Assembly: GCA_016763075.1 (NCBI GenBank)
Contig: JAESUM010000023.1
Location: forward strand, 1-64,000
DNA length: 64,000 nt
Source of the DNA: Pseudomonadales bacterium
GTDB lineage: Bacteria; Pseudomonadota; Gammaproteobacteria; Pseudomonadales; JAHRWD01
Direction of reading: 5' to 3'
Below are positions 1 to 10,640 of the stretch, piece after piece (within the stretch, counting starts at the first letter, position 1; every line of letters begins with the position of its first letter). The notes under the pieces are model-generated. The model made no database searches, was not told the DNA's origin, and saw only the letters and a program-made list of their open reading frames with translations. The translations under genes and the position numbers were made by a program.

Positions 1-41
1 ACCGCTTACCGCTTACCGCTTACCGCTTACCGCTTACCGCT
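1..41. repeat. Heptanucleotide tandem repeat (ACCGCTT)x5 plus partial sixth copy, truncated by window edge
   Basis: Direct reading: accgctt repeated from base 1 to 41. Confidence 0.95.
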
Positions 42-63
42 GCGAGCAAATGAACCTTATGGA

Positions 64-612
64 CTACTGCTGACCCGGATGAGTGATATTGGCATACAAC
101 TCGGCGCTGCCATCGCTCTTTAGTAGTAAGACTTGGTATGGTTCAAAGCGTTTGTCCATTTCCATTCCGGGGCTACCTACCGGCATATTAGGCACCGCTA
201 AGCCGCGCGCACCTACAGGTGGTGAGGCCATAAATTGCTTAATATAGCGTGCAGGTACATGACCTTCGAAAACATACCCCTGCGCCGTAACCGCTGTGTG
301 GCAAGAGCGATACTGCGGTGCAATACCTAACTCACTTTTGACCTGGTTCAAATTCGTTGGATGATGAGTCGTGAATGAAAATCCATGTTGTTCAACATGG
401 CTCACCCAATCTACACAGCAACCACAGGTAGGGCTTTTGTAGATATCCATTTTTCTCATACTGCGTTCTGATACCTTTGAATATACGGTCAATTTGGCCT
501 TAGAAGTCGGCGCTGCTGGCGTTGCAGATGTTTCATTAACCGGCTCGTTGCAGGCTACCAAAAACAATAGTGATGAAAATATTAAGGTACGAAAGAAACC
601 TTTAATAATCAA
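64..612 (-). CDS. DUF411 family (putative metal-binding) lipoprotein
   Basis: Lipobox LLFLVAC; DUF411 hallmarks YKSPTCGCCVDWVSHVE, SCHTAVTAQGYVFEGHVP, GLAVPNMPVGSPGME. Confidence 0.85.
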   Translation of the reverse strand: MIIKGFFRTLIFSSLLFLVACNEPVNETSATPAAPTSKAKLTVYSKVSERSMRKMDIYKSPTCGCCVDWVSHVEQHGFSFTTHHPTNLNQVKSELGIAPQYRSCHTAVTAQGYVFEGHVPARYIKQFMASPPVGARGLAVPNMPVGSPGMEMDKRFEPYQVLLLKSDGSAELYANITHPGQQ

Positions 613-862
613 CGGAGCCTCCTGACGGCGCGTGTGAAGTAGGGCTGTTTGTTGGTGGTGTTCATTACGAATGGTTTATCACTGATGGCTAGTTAATGCT
701 TGAGAGTATCGAACCTTTAGCTTGCTGAATAGCGTTAATTAAAGTGTTTTACGAGAGTATGAAAAAAGTTTAAGCGCAATAAACCAGTCGCACTTGGAAT
801 GTGAATTCGGCATCATTGCCTATTGAATTGAATTATAAAAAGTAGCCCAGGGTTTTTTGAGT

Positions 863-2161
863 ATGCACAAAGGTTTTTTTGCTGGCGTTGGCCAGCGCTT
901 GCTAACGGTATGTTTGCTGGTCAGCGTATTGAGCGTAGGACTAGTTAAGGCAGACAACACTGAACTAGACAAACTATTGCAGCTGGTTGATCAGCGTTTA
1001 CAGGTTATGAACGACGTGGCGCTGTACAAATTTGCCCACGGTATAGCGGTTGAAAACGTAAAGCGCGAGGAGGTTGTGCTAGCCAGCGCCATTGCCAATG
1101 CGGGTAAACACAATTTGCAGCCTGCATCGGTGGATGCATTCTTTCGTTTGCAAATAAAGCTGGCCAAACAAGTGCAAACCGGTTGGATGAACAAATGGCA
1201 AGCACAGGGCAAGAGCCCTAAAACGGTTGCGGAAAATATCCCCGATCTTAAAACCGATATTCGGCCCAAACTGATAAGCCTAGGCGAGAGCATGGTTAAA
1301 CAGTTTGTGTTGGCGTTACCTGAACTTCACGACGAAGCGCAGCAAGTGAATAACCGCCAAAAAATTTCGCGTGCGATTAGCAGCCCGTTTATCTCTGTGA
1401 AGATGAAGCATCAGCTGTTAGCGGCCATGGCATTAATACAAATAGACAGCACAACGCCAAGCAATAAACTCCAACAAATATTAACAAACGGTGTGATACG
1501 AGTAGGCACCACCGGCGACTACAACCCTTTCAGTTATATCGACCAAGACAAACAGTTTGCCGGTGTAGATATCGACATGGCAAAGGACTTGGCAGCAAGT
1601 TTGGGGGTGGGGCTTGAACTGGTACAGACGTCCTGGCCAACGTTAATGGTGGATCTTGCTGATGATCGCTTTGATGTAGGTATGAGTGGTATTAGCCGTT
1701 CATTAAAGCGCCGTCGCAGCGCGTTCTTTTCGCAGCAATATGCCATTGGTGGTAAAACGGCTATTGGCCGTTGTGACCAAATAAACGAGCTAAACAGTTT
1801 GAGCAAAATTGACCGCTCGGCAGTTAGGGTGATTGTGAACCCAGGGGGCACCAACCAGAAATTTGTGGTGGCCAATATCAAGCAGGCCCAAGTTATTGTT
1901 TACCCAGATAACACCACGATATTCGAGCAAATTCGCGACCAGCATGCAGATGTAATGATCACCGATGATATTGAAGTGAAACTTCAGCAAAGGTTGTTTC
2001 CATCGCTGTGTGCTTTGATGCCGAAAACGTTGCTAACCTATACCGAAAAAGGCTACCTGCTACCGCAAGATATCGCCTTGAAAGAGTACCTTGATGGTTG
2101 GCTGGCGCAGGTAAAACGCAACGGAAAACTAGAGCGTGCTTTTACGCGTTATTTAAAATAA
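863..2161 (+). CDS. Periplasmic fusion: chorismate mutase (gamma/AroQ type) + cyclohexadienyl dehydratase (PheC-like, SBP fold)
   Basis: Signal peptide; N-terminal LVDQRLQVMNDVALYKFAHGIAVENVKREEVVLA resembles secreted AroQ; C-terminal IRVGTTGDYNPFSYIDQDKQFAGVDIDMAKDLA...DVGMSGISRSLKRRRSAFFSQQY resembles PheC. ATG at 863 (ORF track starts at TTG 857). Confidence 0.8.
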   Translation: MHKGFFAGVGQRLLTVCLLVSVLSVGLVKADNTELDKLLQLVDQRLQVMNDVALYKFAHGIAVENVKREEVVLASAIANAGKHNLQPASVDAFFRLQIKLAKQVQTGWMNKWQAQGKSPKTVAENIPDLKTDIRPKLISLGESMVKQFVLALPELHDEAQQVNNRQKISRAISSPFISVKMKHQLLAAMALIQIDSTTPSNKLQQILTNGVIRVGTTGDYNPFSYIDQDKQFAGVDIDMAKDLAASLGVGLELVQTSWPTLMVDLADDRFDVGMSGISRSLKRRRSAFFSQQYAIGGKTAIGRCDQINELNSLSKIDRSAVRVIVNPGGTNQKFVVANIKQAQVIVYPDNTTIFEQIRDQHADVMITDDIEVKLQQRLFPSLCALMPKTLLTYTEKGYLLPQDIALKEYLDGWLAQVKRNGKLERAFTRYLK

Positions 2162-2465
2162 GCGGTGACTAATGCTGGCTTAGTAATGGCCGAGTGATGG
2201 ATGCGGGCGAGAATTGAGTACAGATTTAGGCAGGAGGTACATAAGCGCTACGCGATAGCCTATTGCGGTGGTGTTAAGGCGTAGATAGGTGTAGAGATTG
2301 AGATTTTTGGTGCAGCGGACAACATACCCAGAAAATGTACCTAGTTGGGATGAGCTAGGCACGCTATAGTTTTCATGTACACTGGAAGTAAGAGCGCGAA
2401 AGTAAGAGTACGTAATTGGAACAAGTAACTGCGCAGAAAGTACATTTATAAAAGGAGACGGACCG

Positions 2466-2699
2466 ATGCCATACAATATAGAGCTGGCTGCTGAGCTGAA
2501 TATCCTTACCCAATTTAGTCTTCAAACAACCCACGAAGGACTAAAAGTACATAGCACTGCAGAGCCTATGGCCGTTGCAGCTGCACGACGATTATTCGAA
2601 AAAGGCATTACCACTCAGCCCGATGGTGGCTACCTTACCGAAATTGGCCGAGCAGCCGCTGAGCATACTCAGAACTTATTGCTGCTGCTTAAAGGTTGA
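2466..2699 (+). CDS. TIGR02647-type small DNA-binding-like protein
   Basis: 77 aa; MPYNIELAAELNILTQFSL...GIKVH-type pattern; AGGAG-like RBS (aaaggaga) upstream. Confidence 0.7.
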   Translation: MPYNIELAAELNILTQFSLQTTHEGLKVHSTAEPMAVAAARRLFEKGITTQPDGGYLTEIGRAAAEHTQNLLLLLKG

Positions 2700-2923
2700 G
2701 TTGGCAGATGCTTTAGCGGAGTAACCAACCCGGTGCCTATGTGGCGTACGGGCCTTTCGTTAGTGCTGTGCTGACTTCTGTGCTAGTCGCGTAGGCTAAC
2801 TCACACGGTAACTTCAGGTGCGTTGCATGGCGCATAGGTAGAAGCAGCGGTGTTCTGTTTTGCTGGCCCAGCGTTTTTGTTATCGAGATTTGTTTCTCAA
2901 GTTCCGTTTTTAGTGTCTCGTTT

Positions 2924-3418
2924 CTAACGTTGTTTTTTGTTTCGATCCGTTTGACTAGACCTCTTTTCTTTCTTGCTCGTTGAATTTTTATTAGTTAATT
3001 CTTGTTTGGCAGAAGCGCTTTCCATCTGCTGTTTAAGCTGCGCAAAAGGGTTGTGGGTAGCTGGCTCAACAGCAGAATCAGAGCCTTTTCCGTACTGCAC
3101 AAAACTCACATATTTACTGTGTTCTTCATCATGACAATAGATGCATAGTAACTCCCAGTTACTGCCGTCGGTGGGGTTGTTGTCGTGATTGTGGTCTACA
3201 TGATGAACCGTGAGTTCGCGCACGTTAGTATGGCCAAACTCCCTGCTGCAGCGCCCGCATATCCAGGGGTATAGTTTTAGCGCTTGTTCACGGTAACCCT
3301 TTTCTCGCTTCGCAATGTAATCACGTTGCTGCGCTAAAACACGGTCTACTTTTTCTGATTTAGTTAAGAGAGGTTTAGCTGAGCTTGTTTTACCTCTGCC
3401 ATCTGGGATTTTACTCAT
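2924..3418 (-). CDS. yajD: HNH endonuclease, YajD-like
   Basis: CGRCSREF...LTVHHVDHNHDNNPTDGSNWELLCIYCHDEEH HNH motif. Confidence 0.85.
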   Translation of the reverse strand: MSKIPDGRGKTSSAKPLLTKSEKVDRVLAQQRDYIAKREKGYREQALKLYPWICGRCSREFGHTNVRELTVHHVDHNHDNNPTDGSNWELLCIYCHDEEHSKYVSFVQYGKGSDSAVEPATHNPFAQLKQQMESASAKQELTNKNSTSKKEKRSSQTDRNKKQR

Positions 3419-3470
3419 TAATTTTACTCATTCAGTAAGCCTCAAAATTGTACCGTTAGTATCCAAGCGT

Positions 3471-4190
3471 TTATTCGAACACTTCTTCCAAAAAGTTTAT
3501 TAGCGCTGCCCAAGAACGTTTGTCTGCCACGGCGCTGTACATCATGCCCATTTCTGGACTATTGGCCGACGGTTTGCTGAAGGCGTGGGTGGTATTCCCA
3601 TATGCGTGAATCTGCCAATCTGCACCGACGTTACTGAGTTCTTGTTGCAAGGCGATCACGCTGTCGGTGGGTACCATCGGGTCATCGTTTCCGTGCAGAC
3701 AGAGTATTTTGGCGGTGATGGCGTTGCCTTCAGTATTCCCCGGTGGGTTGAACAGCCCATGAAAGCTGATAGCGGCAAGAATATCGGTGTTGGTTCTAGC
3801 AAGATCAAGCGAACATAAACCGCCAAAGCAATATCCCATGCTGGCAATTTTTTTTCTGTCGGTTTCTGGTTGTTCGCTAGCGATAGAAAGAGCCGCCGCC
3901 ATTCGCAGTTGCAGCGAGGAACGCTCGTCTAGAAAAGGCTGCATGAGAGCTGCATTTTGTTTTGGGTCAGCGCCACCTTGGCCTTTACCGTACATATCCA
4001 ATGCGAAGGTAACGTATCCGTATTCGGCCAGTTTATTGGCGCGCTCGCATTCAAAATCACTGCGGCCGGCCCACGTGTGGCCAATAATGACGCATGGCCG
4101 TTGCCCTTGAATAGCGTCGTCAAAAGCAAGGTAGCCTTCAAGTAAGGTGTCGCCGTCGTAGTATTCTACTAGTCGATGTTGGATAGCCAT
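3471..4190 (-). CDS. Dienelactone hydrolase family protein
   Basis: ASMGYCFGGLCSLDLAR nucleophile Cys motif, HAYGNTTHAFSKP. Confidence 0.85.
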   Translation of the reverse strand: MAIQHRLVEYYDGDTLLEGYLAFDDAIQGQRPCVIIGHTWAGRSDFECERANKLAEYGYVTFALDMYGKGQGGADPKQNAALMQPFLDERSSLQLRMAAALSIASEQPETDRKKIASMGYCFGGLCSLDLARTNTDILAAISFHGLFNPPGNTEGNAITAKILCLHGNDDPMVPTDSVIALQQELSNVGADWQIHAYGNTTHAFSKPSANSPEMGMMYSAVADKRSWAALINFLEEVFE

Positions 4191-4696
4191 TCGAAATTAC
4201 TCCTTTTATTCTTGCAGTTGCTAAATACGAGGAAAGAAAATTACGCCAAGTCTGATTTAATCATGTTTCGGTTAGCAATGGGATTGTATGTTGATACGAG
4301 TTAAACATTGACCGAGTAGGAGTGTGTGTAGGTGTAACTGTGTGCAGGCCATTCGGTTTGGCTTGTGTGCGCTGATCAAACCGATTCATTAGGTCGGTAT
4401 GTGTTAACATTAGGCCTGTTAAAGCGTACGAAAAATAAGGCTCAGCCGGTATTTTTGGCAGGTTTAATTGGCAGCGTGAAACACTGTTGGGTTTTGTAAA
4501 TACCTGCCTGTATATAAATATATAGAAATATATCGATTCGCAAAGCCGTTTTTAAGTAGTGAGCGTGTAAATAAGAATTACGTTTTTTATGACGCTAGTT
4601 TCACGAAAATTGTGAATTTCAAATACGTTATTTGTTGGTTGCGCAGCAATTTTTATTGTTGGTAATCGGATTATTGATTTAAAGTTTTGGTGTGTA

Positions 4697-5119
4697 ATGA
4701 AAAAGCTAAACGCTATTTTTATGATTGTTATTTTGTTTATTCCAGCTTTGGTGTTAGCCGAAATTAATGTAGCAGCACCATGGATTGCAGCGCCCCCACC
4801 TGGAAGCAACGTATTGGTGGCATATATGGAAATACAAAATACCAGCGACCAAGACCGTACTTTAGTTTCGGTTAGCGCCGCTGAGTTTGAAGAAGTTCAA
4901 ATGCACCGTTCTGGAATGCATGACGGAATGATGATGATGGACCAGTTAGACGCCATTACTATTCCAGCAAACGCTATGGTAAAGCTGGCGTCTAGAGGGT
5001 TACATTTGATGCTGATGAGCCCAGCGCGATATTTTAAAGCCGGTGAGGTTATCGAGCTTGATCTTATGTTTGAAGATAAACAAACATTAAAAATCCATGT
5101 GCCAGTAAAGAAAAGGTAA
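4697..5119 (+). CDS. Copper chaperone PCu(A)C
   Basis: Signal peptide, AAPWIAAPPPGSNVLVAYMEIQN, MHRSGMHDGM...GLHLMLMSP Met/His copper motif. Confidence 0.9.
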   Translation: MKKLNAIFMIVILFIPALVLAEINVAAPWIAAPPPGSNVLVAYMEIQNTSDQDRTLVSVSAAEFEEVQMHRSGMHDGMMMMDQLDAITIPANAMVKLASRGLHLMLMSPARYFKAGEVIELDLMFEDKQTLKIHVPVKKR

Positions 5120-5128
5120 GACTGAACA

Positions 5129-5770
5129 ATGACGAATCAAGATAAAGGAATGAGTAAACTTGGCTACGCTGCAGTGCTTGTGTTGTTTGGCGCACTGGGT
5201 GTTGGCGCGTTCATGTTGCAGGCTAGCCGCGAGCCAGCGCCGTTGGAGCTAGAGCAGGCAATAGAGATAAACCCGGCTCGGAATATTTTGTGGAGTGAAT
5301 TAATAGCGCAGGATAACAGTGTGTTTACTCCGGAACATATCAAAGGAAAATGGACCTTTTTGTATATGGGGTATCGCTCATGCCCAGATGCCTGCCCAGT
5401 TGCAATGGCGGTATTGGGTAAAACAGCCAATGGTTTATCTGATTTAAAACTGCCAACGGCGCAGCAGCCTCAGTTTGTTTTTATGTCGGTTGATCCACGG
5501 CGCGATACGCCAGAATTAATGGCAGAATATGTGGCATTTTTTGGCGAGAAATTTTTAGGCGTAACCGGCGACAGCGTACAACTGCGGGCTATTTCATTAC
5601 AACTCGGTGCAGTGTTTTATGTGCCTGAAGAACCAGAAACAGATAACTACGAAGTGGGCCACAGCGATAGCATTTTTCTGATGAACCCTGAAGGGCGGCT
5701 GAGGGCTATTTTAAGACCACCTCATAACCCTGAAATGATCATCCGCAATTACCAAAAATTGGTAGATTAA
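5129..5770 (+). CDS. SCO1/SenC family protein
   Basis: YMGYRSCPDACPVAMAVL CxxxC motif, FMSVDPRRDTPELMAEYV. Confidence 0.92.
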   Translation: MTNQDKGMSKLGYAAVLVLFGALGVGAFMLQASREPAPLELEQAIEINPARNILWSELIAQDNSVFTPEHIKGKWTFLYMGYRSCPDACPVAMAVLGKTANGLSDLKLPTAQQPQFVFMSVDPRRDTPELMAEYVAFFGEKFLGVTGDSVQLRAISLQLGAVFYVPEEPETDNYEVGHSDSIFLMNPEGRLRAILRPPHNPEMIIRNYQKLVD

Positions 5771-5821
5771 TTCGGCGCTAAAATGGCATTAAGCTTGGGC
5801 TAAGGCAGAATTAAATGCTAA

Positions 5822-6820
5822 CTAAACTTGAGCGGTGAAGGTAGCTCTTTTGGGGGCAGGAAGGCCTTCAATAGTTTTGGTTGAATCAAGCGGGTCGAGA
5901 AAATCAGCGAGTGACTCAAAGGTCATCCAATTGGTTGCTCGTTGTTCATCAACGCTGGTGGTAGAGATATCAATTATTTTAATATCGCGATACCCGCAGC
6001 GCTTTAGCATCACTTCAAGCGCCTTCGCTGATGGAATAAACCATACGTTGCGCATTTTTGCGTAACGCCCCGGCGGGATCAAAATATCGTTTTCATCGCC
6101 ATCAATAACCAGCGTTTCTAATACCAGTTCGCCTCCCGGGCGGATCAGTTTTTTTAGATCGTACAGGTGGTCAATAGGGGAGCGCCGGTGGTACAAAACC
6201 CCCATTGAAAAGACTGTATCAAAGGCATTAATGGCGCTGGGAAGCTGCTCTAGCGTGACCGGTACTACCCAGCAACGTTGCTCTTTTAAGTAACGCTGTA
6301 ACACTTGAAACTGCATGTTAAATACAAGCGTTGGGTCAATACCCACCACCAAATCTGCCCCGGCTCCGGCCATTCTTAGTACGTGGTAACCGTTGCCGCA
6401 GCCAACATCTAGCACCGTGCGCCCAGCCAGCGGTGTGATGGCGTTTTCCAGCCGGTTCCACTTCCAGTCTGAGCGCCACTCGGTGTTGATATCAATGCCA
6501 AACAGATCAAACGGGCCTTTGCGCCAGGGCTTAAACTGCTCAAGTATTGTGGTGAGTGTCTCTTGTTCGGCGTAGCTCAAATCATCCTTCAAGCCAATGC
6601 GTACGGTGTTGCGGTTTAGTTCGGTTTCGCTGGCATGCAGGCTTGGGAGCCGGTTTATGCTGTCGTACCAACGGTTAAGGTCACCATGGTTGTTAGGGTC
6701 TAGCTTGTGGGCGATCAACTGCGACAGTGGCTGCACCCATGCCTCAAAGCCTGCTTGTGTAAGGCGAGTGTAAAGCGGCGAGAATTCGAACATGATTATT
6801 TTATCGCAAGCATTGTGCAA
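5822..6820 (-). CDS. cmoB: tRNA U34 carboxymethyltransferase CmoB
   Basis: DLFGIDINTEWRSDWKWNRL, LDVGCGNGYHVLRMAGAGADLVVGIDPT; adjacent to cmoA. Confidence 0.95.
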   Translation of the reverse strand: MHNACDKIIMFEFSPLYTRLTQAGFEAWVQPLSQLIAHKLDPNNHGDLNRWYDSINRLPSLHASETELNRNTVRIGLKDDLSYAEQETLTTILEQFKPWRKGPFDLFGIDINTEWRSDWKWNRLENAITPLAGRTVLDVGCGNGYHVLRMAGAGADLVVGIDPTLVFNMQFQVLQRYLKEQRCWVVPVTLEQLPSAINAFDTVFSMGVLYHRRSPIDHLYDLKKLIRPGGELVLETLVIDGDENDILIPPGRYAKMRNVWFIPSAKALEVMLKRCGYRDIKIIDISTTSVDEQRATNWMTFESLADFLDPLDSTKTIEGLPAPKRATFTAQV

Positions 6821-7530
6821 AAATTAAGGGTCTGGCAGATCACTTCTACCCGGCTAAAACCAGCCTGCTGCAAGCGCTCTTGGTGGGCTGAGTACTGCTC
6901 CGGAATCAATATGTTTTCTAGTGCTGCGCGTTTTTGGCTGATCTCTAATTCAGAGTAGCCATTTTCTCGTTTGAAGGCTTGGTGCAGATTAATCATATCT
7001 TGATTAATCTGAGGGTCGGGAAAGGTGATTTTCTCAGACAAAATCAATACGCCGCCGGGTAGCAGCGCCTTTTGAAGGCCCTTGAGTAGCTCCAAACGTT
7101 GCTCAACCGCCACAAATTGTAATGTGTAGTTCATGATTGCCATTGATGCGTTTTCATAGCTGGCGTTCACCAAGTCGCCGCAACGTAATTCAATAGCGCT
7201 AGCAAAACCTGATTGGTCGACTAGTTGTTGGCATTTTTCGAGCATTGCTGCCGAGTTGTCTATGCCGACAATATTGCAGTTACGGCTGCTTGCTACCTGC
7301 GCAACGGCCAAAGTAGAGGCCCCAAGCGAGCAGCCTAAGTCATATACTTGGGTGTCTCTTTGCAAATATAAGTCAGCGAGGGAGGGCAGCATCGCAATAG
7401 CGGTTACGTAGCCAGGCACTGATCTAGAAATCATATCGGGGAAAACCGATACCACTCGTTTATCAAATGAAAAGCCGTCGACTTTGTCGTGTTGAGAGGC
7501 GTAAATGGTGTCGCGAGGTGTTGAATTCAT
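6796..7530 (-). CDS. cmoA: Carboxy-S-adenosyl-L-methionine synthase CmoA
   Basis: DLGCSLGASTLAVAQ, GDLVNASYENASMAIMNYTLQFV; overlaps cmoB by 25 nt. Confidence 0.95.
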   Translation of the reverse strand: MNSTPRDTIYASQHDKVDGFSFDKRVVSVFPDMISRSVPGYVTAIAMLPSLADLYLQRDTQVYDLGCSLGASTLAVAQVASSRNCNIVGIDNSAAMLEKCQQLVDQSGFASAIELRCGDLVNASYENASMAIMNYTLQFVAVEQRLELLKGLQKALLPGGVLILSEKITFPDPQINQDMINLHQAFKRENGYSELEISQKRAALENILIPEQYSAHQERLQQAGFSRVEVICQTLNFCTMLAIK

Positions 7531-7748
7531 GAAATAGGGCGGTTGCTTACAAGATGATGTTGAATGTGTCTGATAATTGTATCGGCTGCACGTTATAATT
7601 CAGAATTATATCACCGAATTGAACCGCTTCAGCCTTTGCCTGCAACCAAACGTCTATCCATTCGTTTACCGGTGCTTGTTTTGGTTTGCTAAGCTATTTT
7701 CAATTGGATCCTTTGCATACATCTACGCCAAAATTTTGAGAGTTCTAT

Positions 7749-9296
7749 ATGAGTAAGGAAAAGCTAATCATTTTCGATACCACCCTTCGAGACGGTGAGC
7801 AAAGCCCTGGCGCATCGATGACCCGCGATGAGAAAGTACGCATTGCCAAAGCACTGGAAAAGATGAATGTAGATATCATTGAAGCCGGCTTTGCGATTGC
7901 CAGCCCAGGTGACTTTGAAGCAGTAAAAGCAGTGGCTGCAGCGGTGCAAGACAGCACTATTTGCAGTCTTGCACGGGCGGCCATACAAGATATCGAGCGT
8001 GCTGGCGAAGCACTGGCCAAGGCCAACTCAAGCCGTATACATACGTTTATTGCGACCTCGCCAATCCACATGAAATACAAACTGCAGATGACGCCAGAGC
8101 AAGTGCTCGACCAGGCTGTTCGCTCTGTAAAGCATGCTCGTAACTACACCAATGATGTTGAGTTCTCCTGCGAAGACGCGAGCCGTTCTGAATTTGATTT
8201 CCTTTGCCAAATGATCGAAGCCACCATTGCTGCCGGTGCCACCACCATTAACCTGCCCGATACAGTAGGTTACGGTATTCCCGACGAATACGGCGCAATG
8301 ATTAAATCAGTGATTGAAAACGTACCCAACTCAGACCAAGCCATTTTTTCAGTACACTGCCATAACGACTTGGGCTTGGCGGTAGCCAACTCGTTATCCG
8401 CTGTGCAGAACGGCGCTCGGCAAGTGGAGTGCACTATTAACGGCCTTGGCGAGCGCGCAGGTAATGCATCGCTTGAAGAAATAGTTATGGCGGTTAAAAC
8501 ACGCCACGATCAAGTGCCCGTAGAAACGATGATTGAAACTCAGCACATTGTTTCTACCTCGCGGTTAGTGGCAACCATCACCGGCTTCCCCGTGCAGCCT
8601 AACAAAGCCATTGTCGGTGCAAATGCTTTTGCGCACGAAGCCGGTATTCACCAAGACGGCGTGATAAAACACCGAGAAACCTATGAAATTATGCGAGCCG
8701 AAGATGTCGGTTGGAGTGAAAACCGTTTAGTACTGGGTAAACATTCTGGCCGAAAAGCGCTTTATAAAAGGCTTAAAGAGCTAGGCGTAGAATTTGAGTC
8801 ACGCGAAGAGTCCGACGAAATATTCAAAAAATTTAAAGAACTTGCAGACAAAAAACATGATATTCATGATGAAGATCTACAAGCGCTAGTCAGTGATATT
8901 CAAGCTATTGAACTTGCAGAACAATACAAATTAGTCAGCCTTAGTGTGTGTTCGAAAACAGACGAAATACCTGAAGCTGAAGTTACGCTAATGAACAACG
9001 CCCAATCAAGTGATGCCACTGCAACAGGTAGTGGCCCGGTAGATGCAACCTTTAAAGCTATTGAACAAATCGCCAACAGCGGCGCTACGTTAGAGCTGTA
9101 TAGCGTAAATGCCATTACCAAGGGTACAGATTCACAAGGTGAAGTTACCGTGCGGTTAGAAAAAAATGGTGTGATCGTAAATGGTTCCGGTGCAGATACC
9201 GATATCGTAATCGCATCTGCGAAGGCATATGTCCACGCGCTTAACTTGCTGGGTTCTGACGCCCGGCGTGCTCACCCTCAAACCCAAGGTATTTAA
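7749..9296 (+). CDS. leuA: 2-isopropylmalate synthase
   Basis: [51 protein letters not shown]-terminal regulatory domain. Confidence 0.98.
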   Translation: MSKEKLIIFDTTLRDGEQSPGASMTRDEKVRIAKALEKMNVDIIEAGFAIASPGDFEAVKAVAAAVQDSTICSLARAAIQDIERAGEALAKANSSRIHTFIATSPIHMKYKLQMTPEQVLDQAVRSVKHARNYTNDVEFSCEDASRSEFDFLCQMIEATIAAGATTINLPDTVGYGIPDEYGAMIKSVIENVPNSDQAIFSVHCHNDLGLAVANSLSAVQNGARQVECTINGLGERAGNASLEEIVMAVKTRHDQVPVETMIETQHIVSTSRLVATITGFPVQPNKAIVGANAFAHEAGIHQDGVIKHRETYEIMRAEDVGWSENRLVLGKHSGRKALYKRLKELGVEFESREESDEIFKKFKELADKKHDIHDEDLQALVSDIQAIELAEQYKLVSLSVCSKTDEIPEAEVTLMNNAQSSDATATGSGPVDATFKAIEQIANSGATLELYSVNAITKGTDSQGEVTVRLEKNGVIVNGSGADTDIVIASAKAYVHALNLLGSDARRAHPQTQGI

Positions 9297-9322
9297 CACA
9301 CAGGGAATCATAGGGCCGTATT

Positions 9323-10036
9323 TTGAACATTGACTCCGACCATCCGCAATATTTACGACAGCTAGGCATAGATGCTTGGCAGCGCCGTGTGGACGATACA
9401 TTTTTCCCCGGCGCGCCGCCTAGAGAAGAGCGCACGCACGGTAGTGAGCCCACGGCAGAAGAAGCTGGCCCAGTTACGCAGCCTGCGAGCAAAACGGGTG
9501 AAGCAAGTGAAGATCAGCCAGTAGTACCGCTAACCGCGGATAATGGCTCTATAGGTACCGTTATAGATGCGACTATTGATTCATCTCCCAGTGAGATAAC
9601 GCCTAATACAATTGAACAATCAGCAAGCCAAGCCCCGGTTAACTGGTTGCCAGTTGAACTCAACTGCTGTTGCTATTCGTTTGCTGACTACTGCATGGTT
9701 ATCATAGAAACAGCATTGGGCACTGAAGAAATCTCTTCACAACAAAAAGCACTATTGGGCGGTATTGCTCGTAGCATTGGCGTGACCAGTTTTTCTAACG
9801 CTACCGTAACCTTCACTAAAAATAGTGAAGAGTTGCAGTCAATGCTGGCTAAAAATCCTGCGGCGGCAAAACAATATTTATATTTTGGTGTGGCGCATTG
9901 CGGATTAAGTGTATTTGCAGAACGCTTAAATACAGTAATATTTCATGCTGAAGCTATTCAAAATTACATTGAATCGCCCAATAAAAAAATGGAATTGTGG
10001 CTAAAACTAAAAGATTGGAACCGCTCCACATCTTAG
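9323..10036 (+). CDS. Putative DNA polymerase III psi subunit (HolD)-like protein
   Basis: N-terminal YLRQLGIDAWQRR resembles HolD N-terminal peptide; immediately upstream of rimI (holD-rimI synteny); remainder divergent. Confidence 0.5.
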   Translation: MNIDSDHPQYLRQLGIDAWQRRVDDTFFPGAPPREERTHGSEPTAEEAGPVTQPASKTGEASEDQPVVPLTADNGSIGTVIDATIDSSPSEITPNTIEQSASQAPVNWLPVELNCCCYSFADYCMVIIETALGTEEISSQQKALLGGIARSIGVTSFSNATVTFTKNSEELQSMLAKNPAAAKQYLYFGVAHCGLSVFAERLNTVIFHAEAIQNYIESPNKKMELWLKLKDWNRSTS

Positions 10037-10049
10037 AAAAGGATGATTG

Positions 10050-10568
10050 ATGATGGCAATTTCAATTCAACAAAAAGAGTTTTTCATCCGTGATATGGGG
10101 CCCGATGATTTAGATGAAGTTGGCTCCATAGAACAAATCGCTAGCGCTCACCCCTGGAGACGTTCTCTGTTTCAAAGTTGTTTCGACGGTGGCTACCACT
10201 GCATGGTTGGTTGTGTTGGGGATACCGTAGTCGGTTTTGGTATTCTTTCTTTAGCAGCGAGCGAGGCCCACCTTCAAAACATTGCGGTTTCCCCAAGCTG
10301 GCAGGGCAAAGGCTACGGCCGCGAGCTATTAGAATCCATCATTGATCAAGCTGACCAGTTGGATGCACGGGTTATTTTTCTTGAAGTGAGCGTCGAAAAC
10401 AGCGTTGCATTGAGCTTGTATATTGCTCATGGTTTTCGGGAGATTGGAATCAGAAAGAATTACTACACAACGCCAGAAGGTAAAAAGAATGCGCGTATTA
10501 TGCGTTTTGATTTTTCTAAGACTAGTGGTTTAGAAGTATTAACGAAGATGATTCGGCGTACAGATTAG
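10050..10568 (+). CDS. rimI: Ribosomal protein alanine N-acetyltransferase RimI
   Basis: GNAT fold; AHLQNIAVSPSWQGKGYGRELLESII, EVSVENSVALSLYIAHGFREIGIRKNYY. Confidence 0.9.
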   Translation: MMAISIQQKEFFIRDMGPDDLDEVGSIEQIASAHPWRRSLFQSCFDGGYHCMVGCVGDTVVGFGILSLAASEAHLQNIAVSPSWQGKGYGRELLESIIDQADQLDARVIFLEVSVENSVALSLYIAHGFREIGIRKNYYTTPEGKKNARIMRFDFSKTSGLEVLTKMIRRTD

Positions 10569-10640
10569 CGTGATGTTATGACTGGATTGACTATTATATT
10601 TTAAATAGCCCTTTTAATAACGACTATTTTTTGGCCTTAT

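Noticed and set aside
7764-8210. Minus-strand ORFs inside leuA
   Set aside because: Codon-shadow ORFs of a clearly conserved plus-strand gene.
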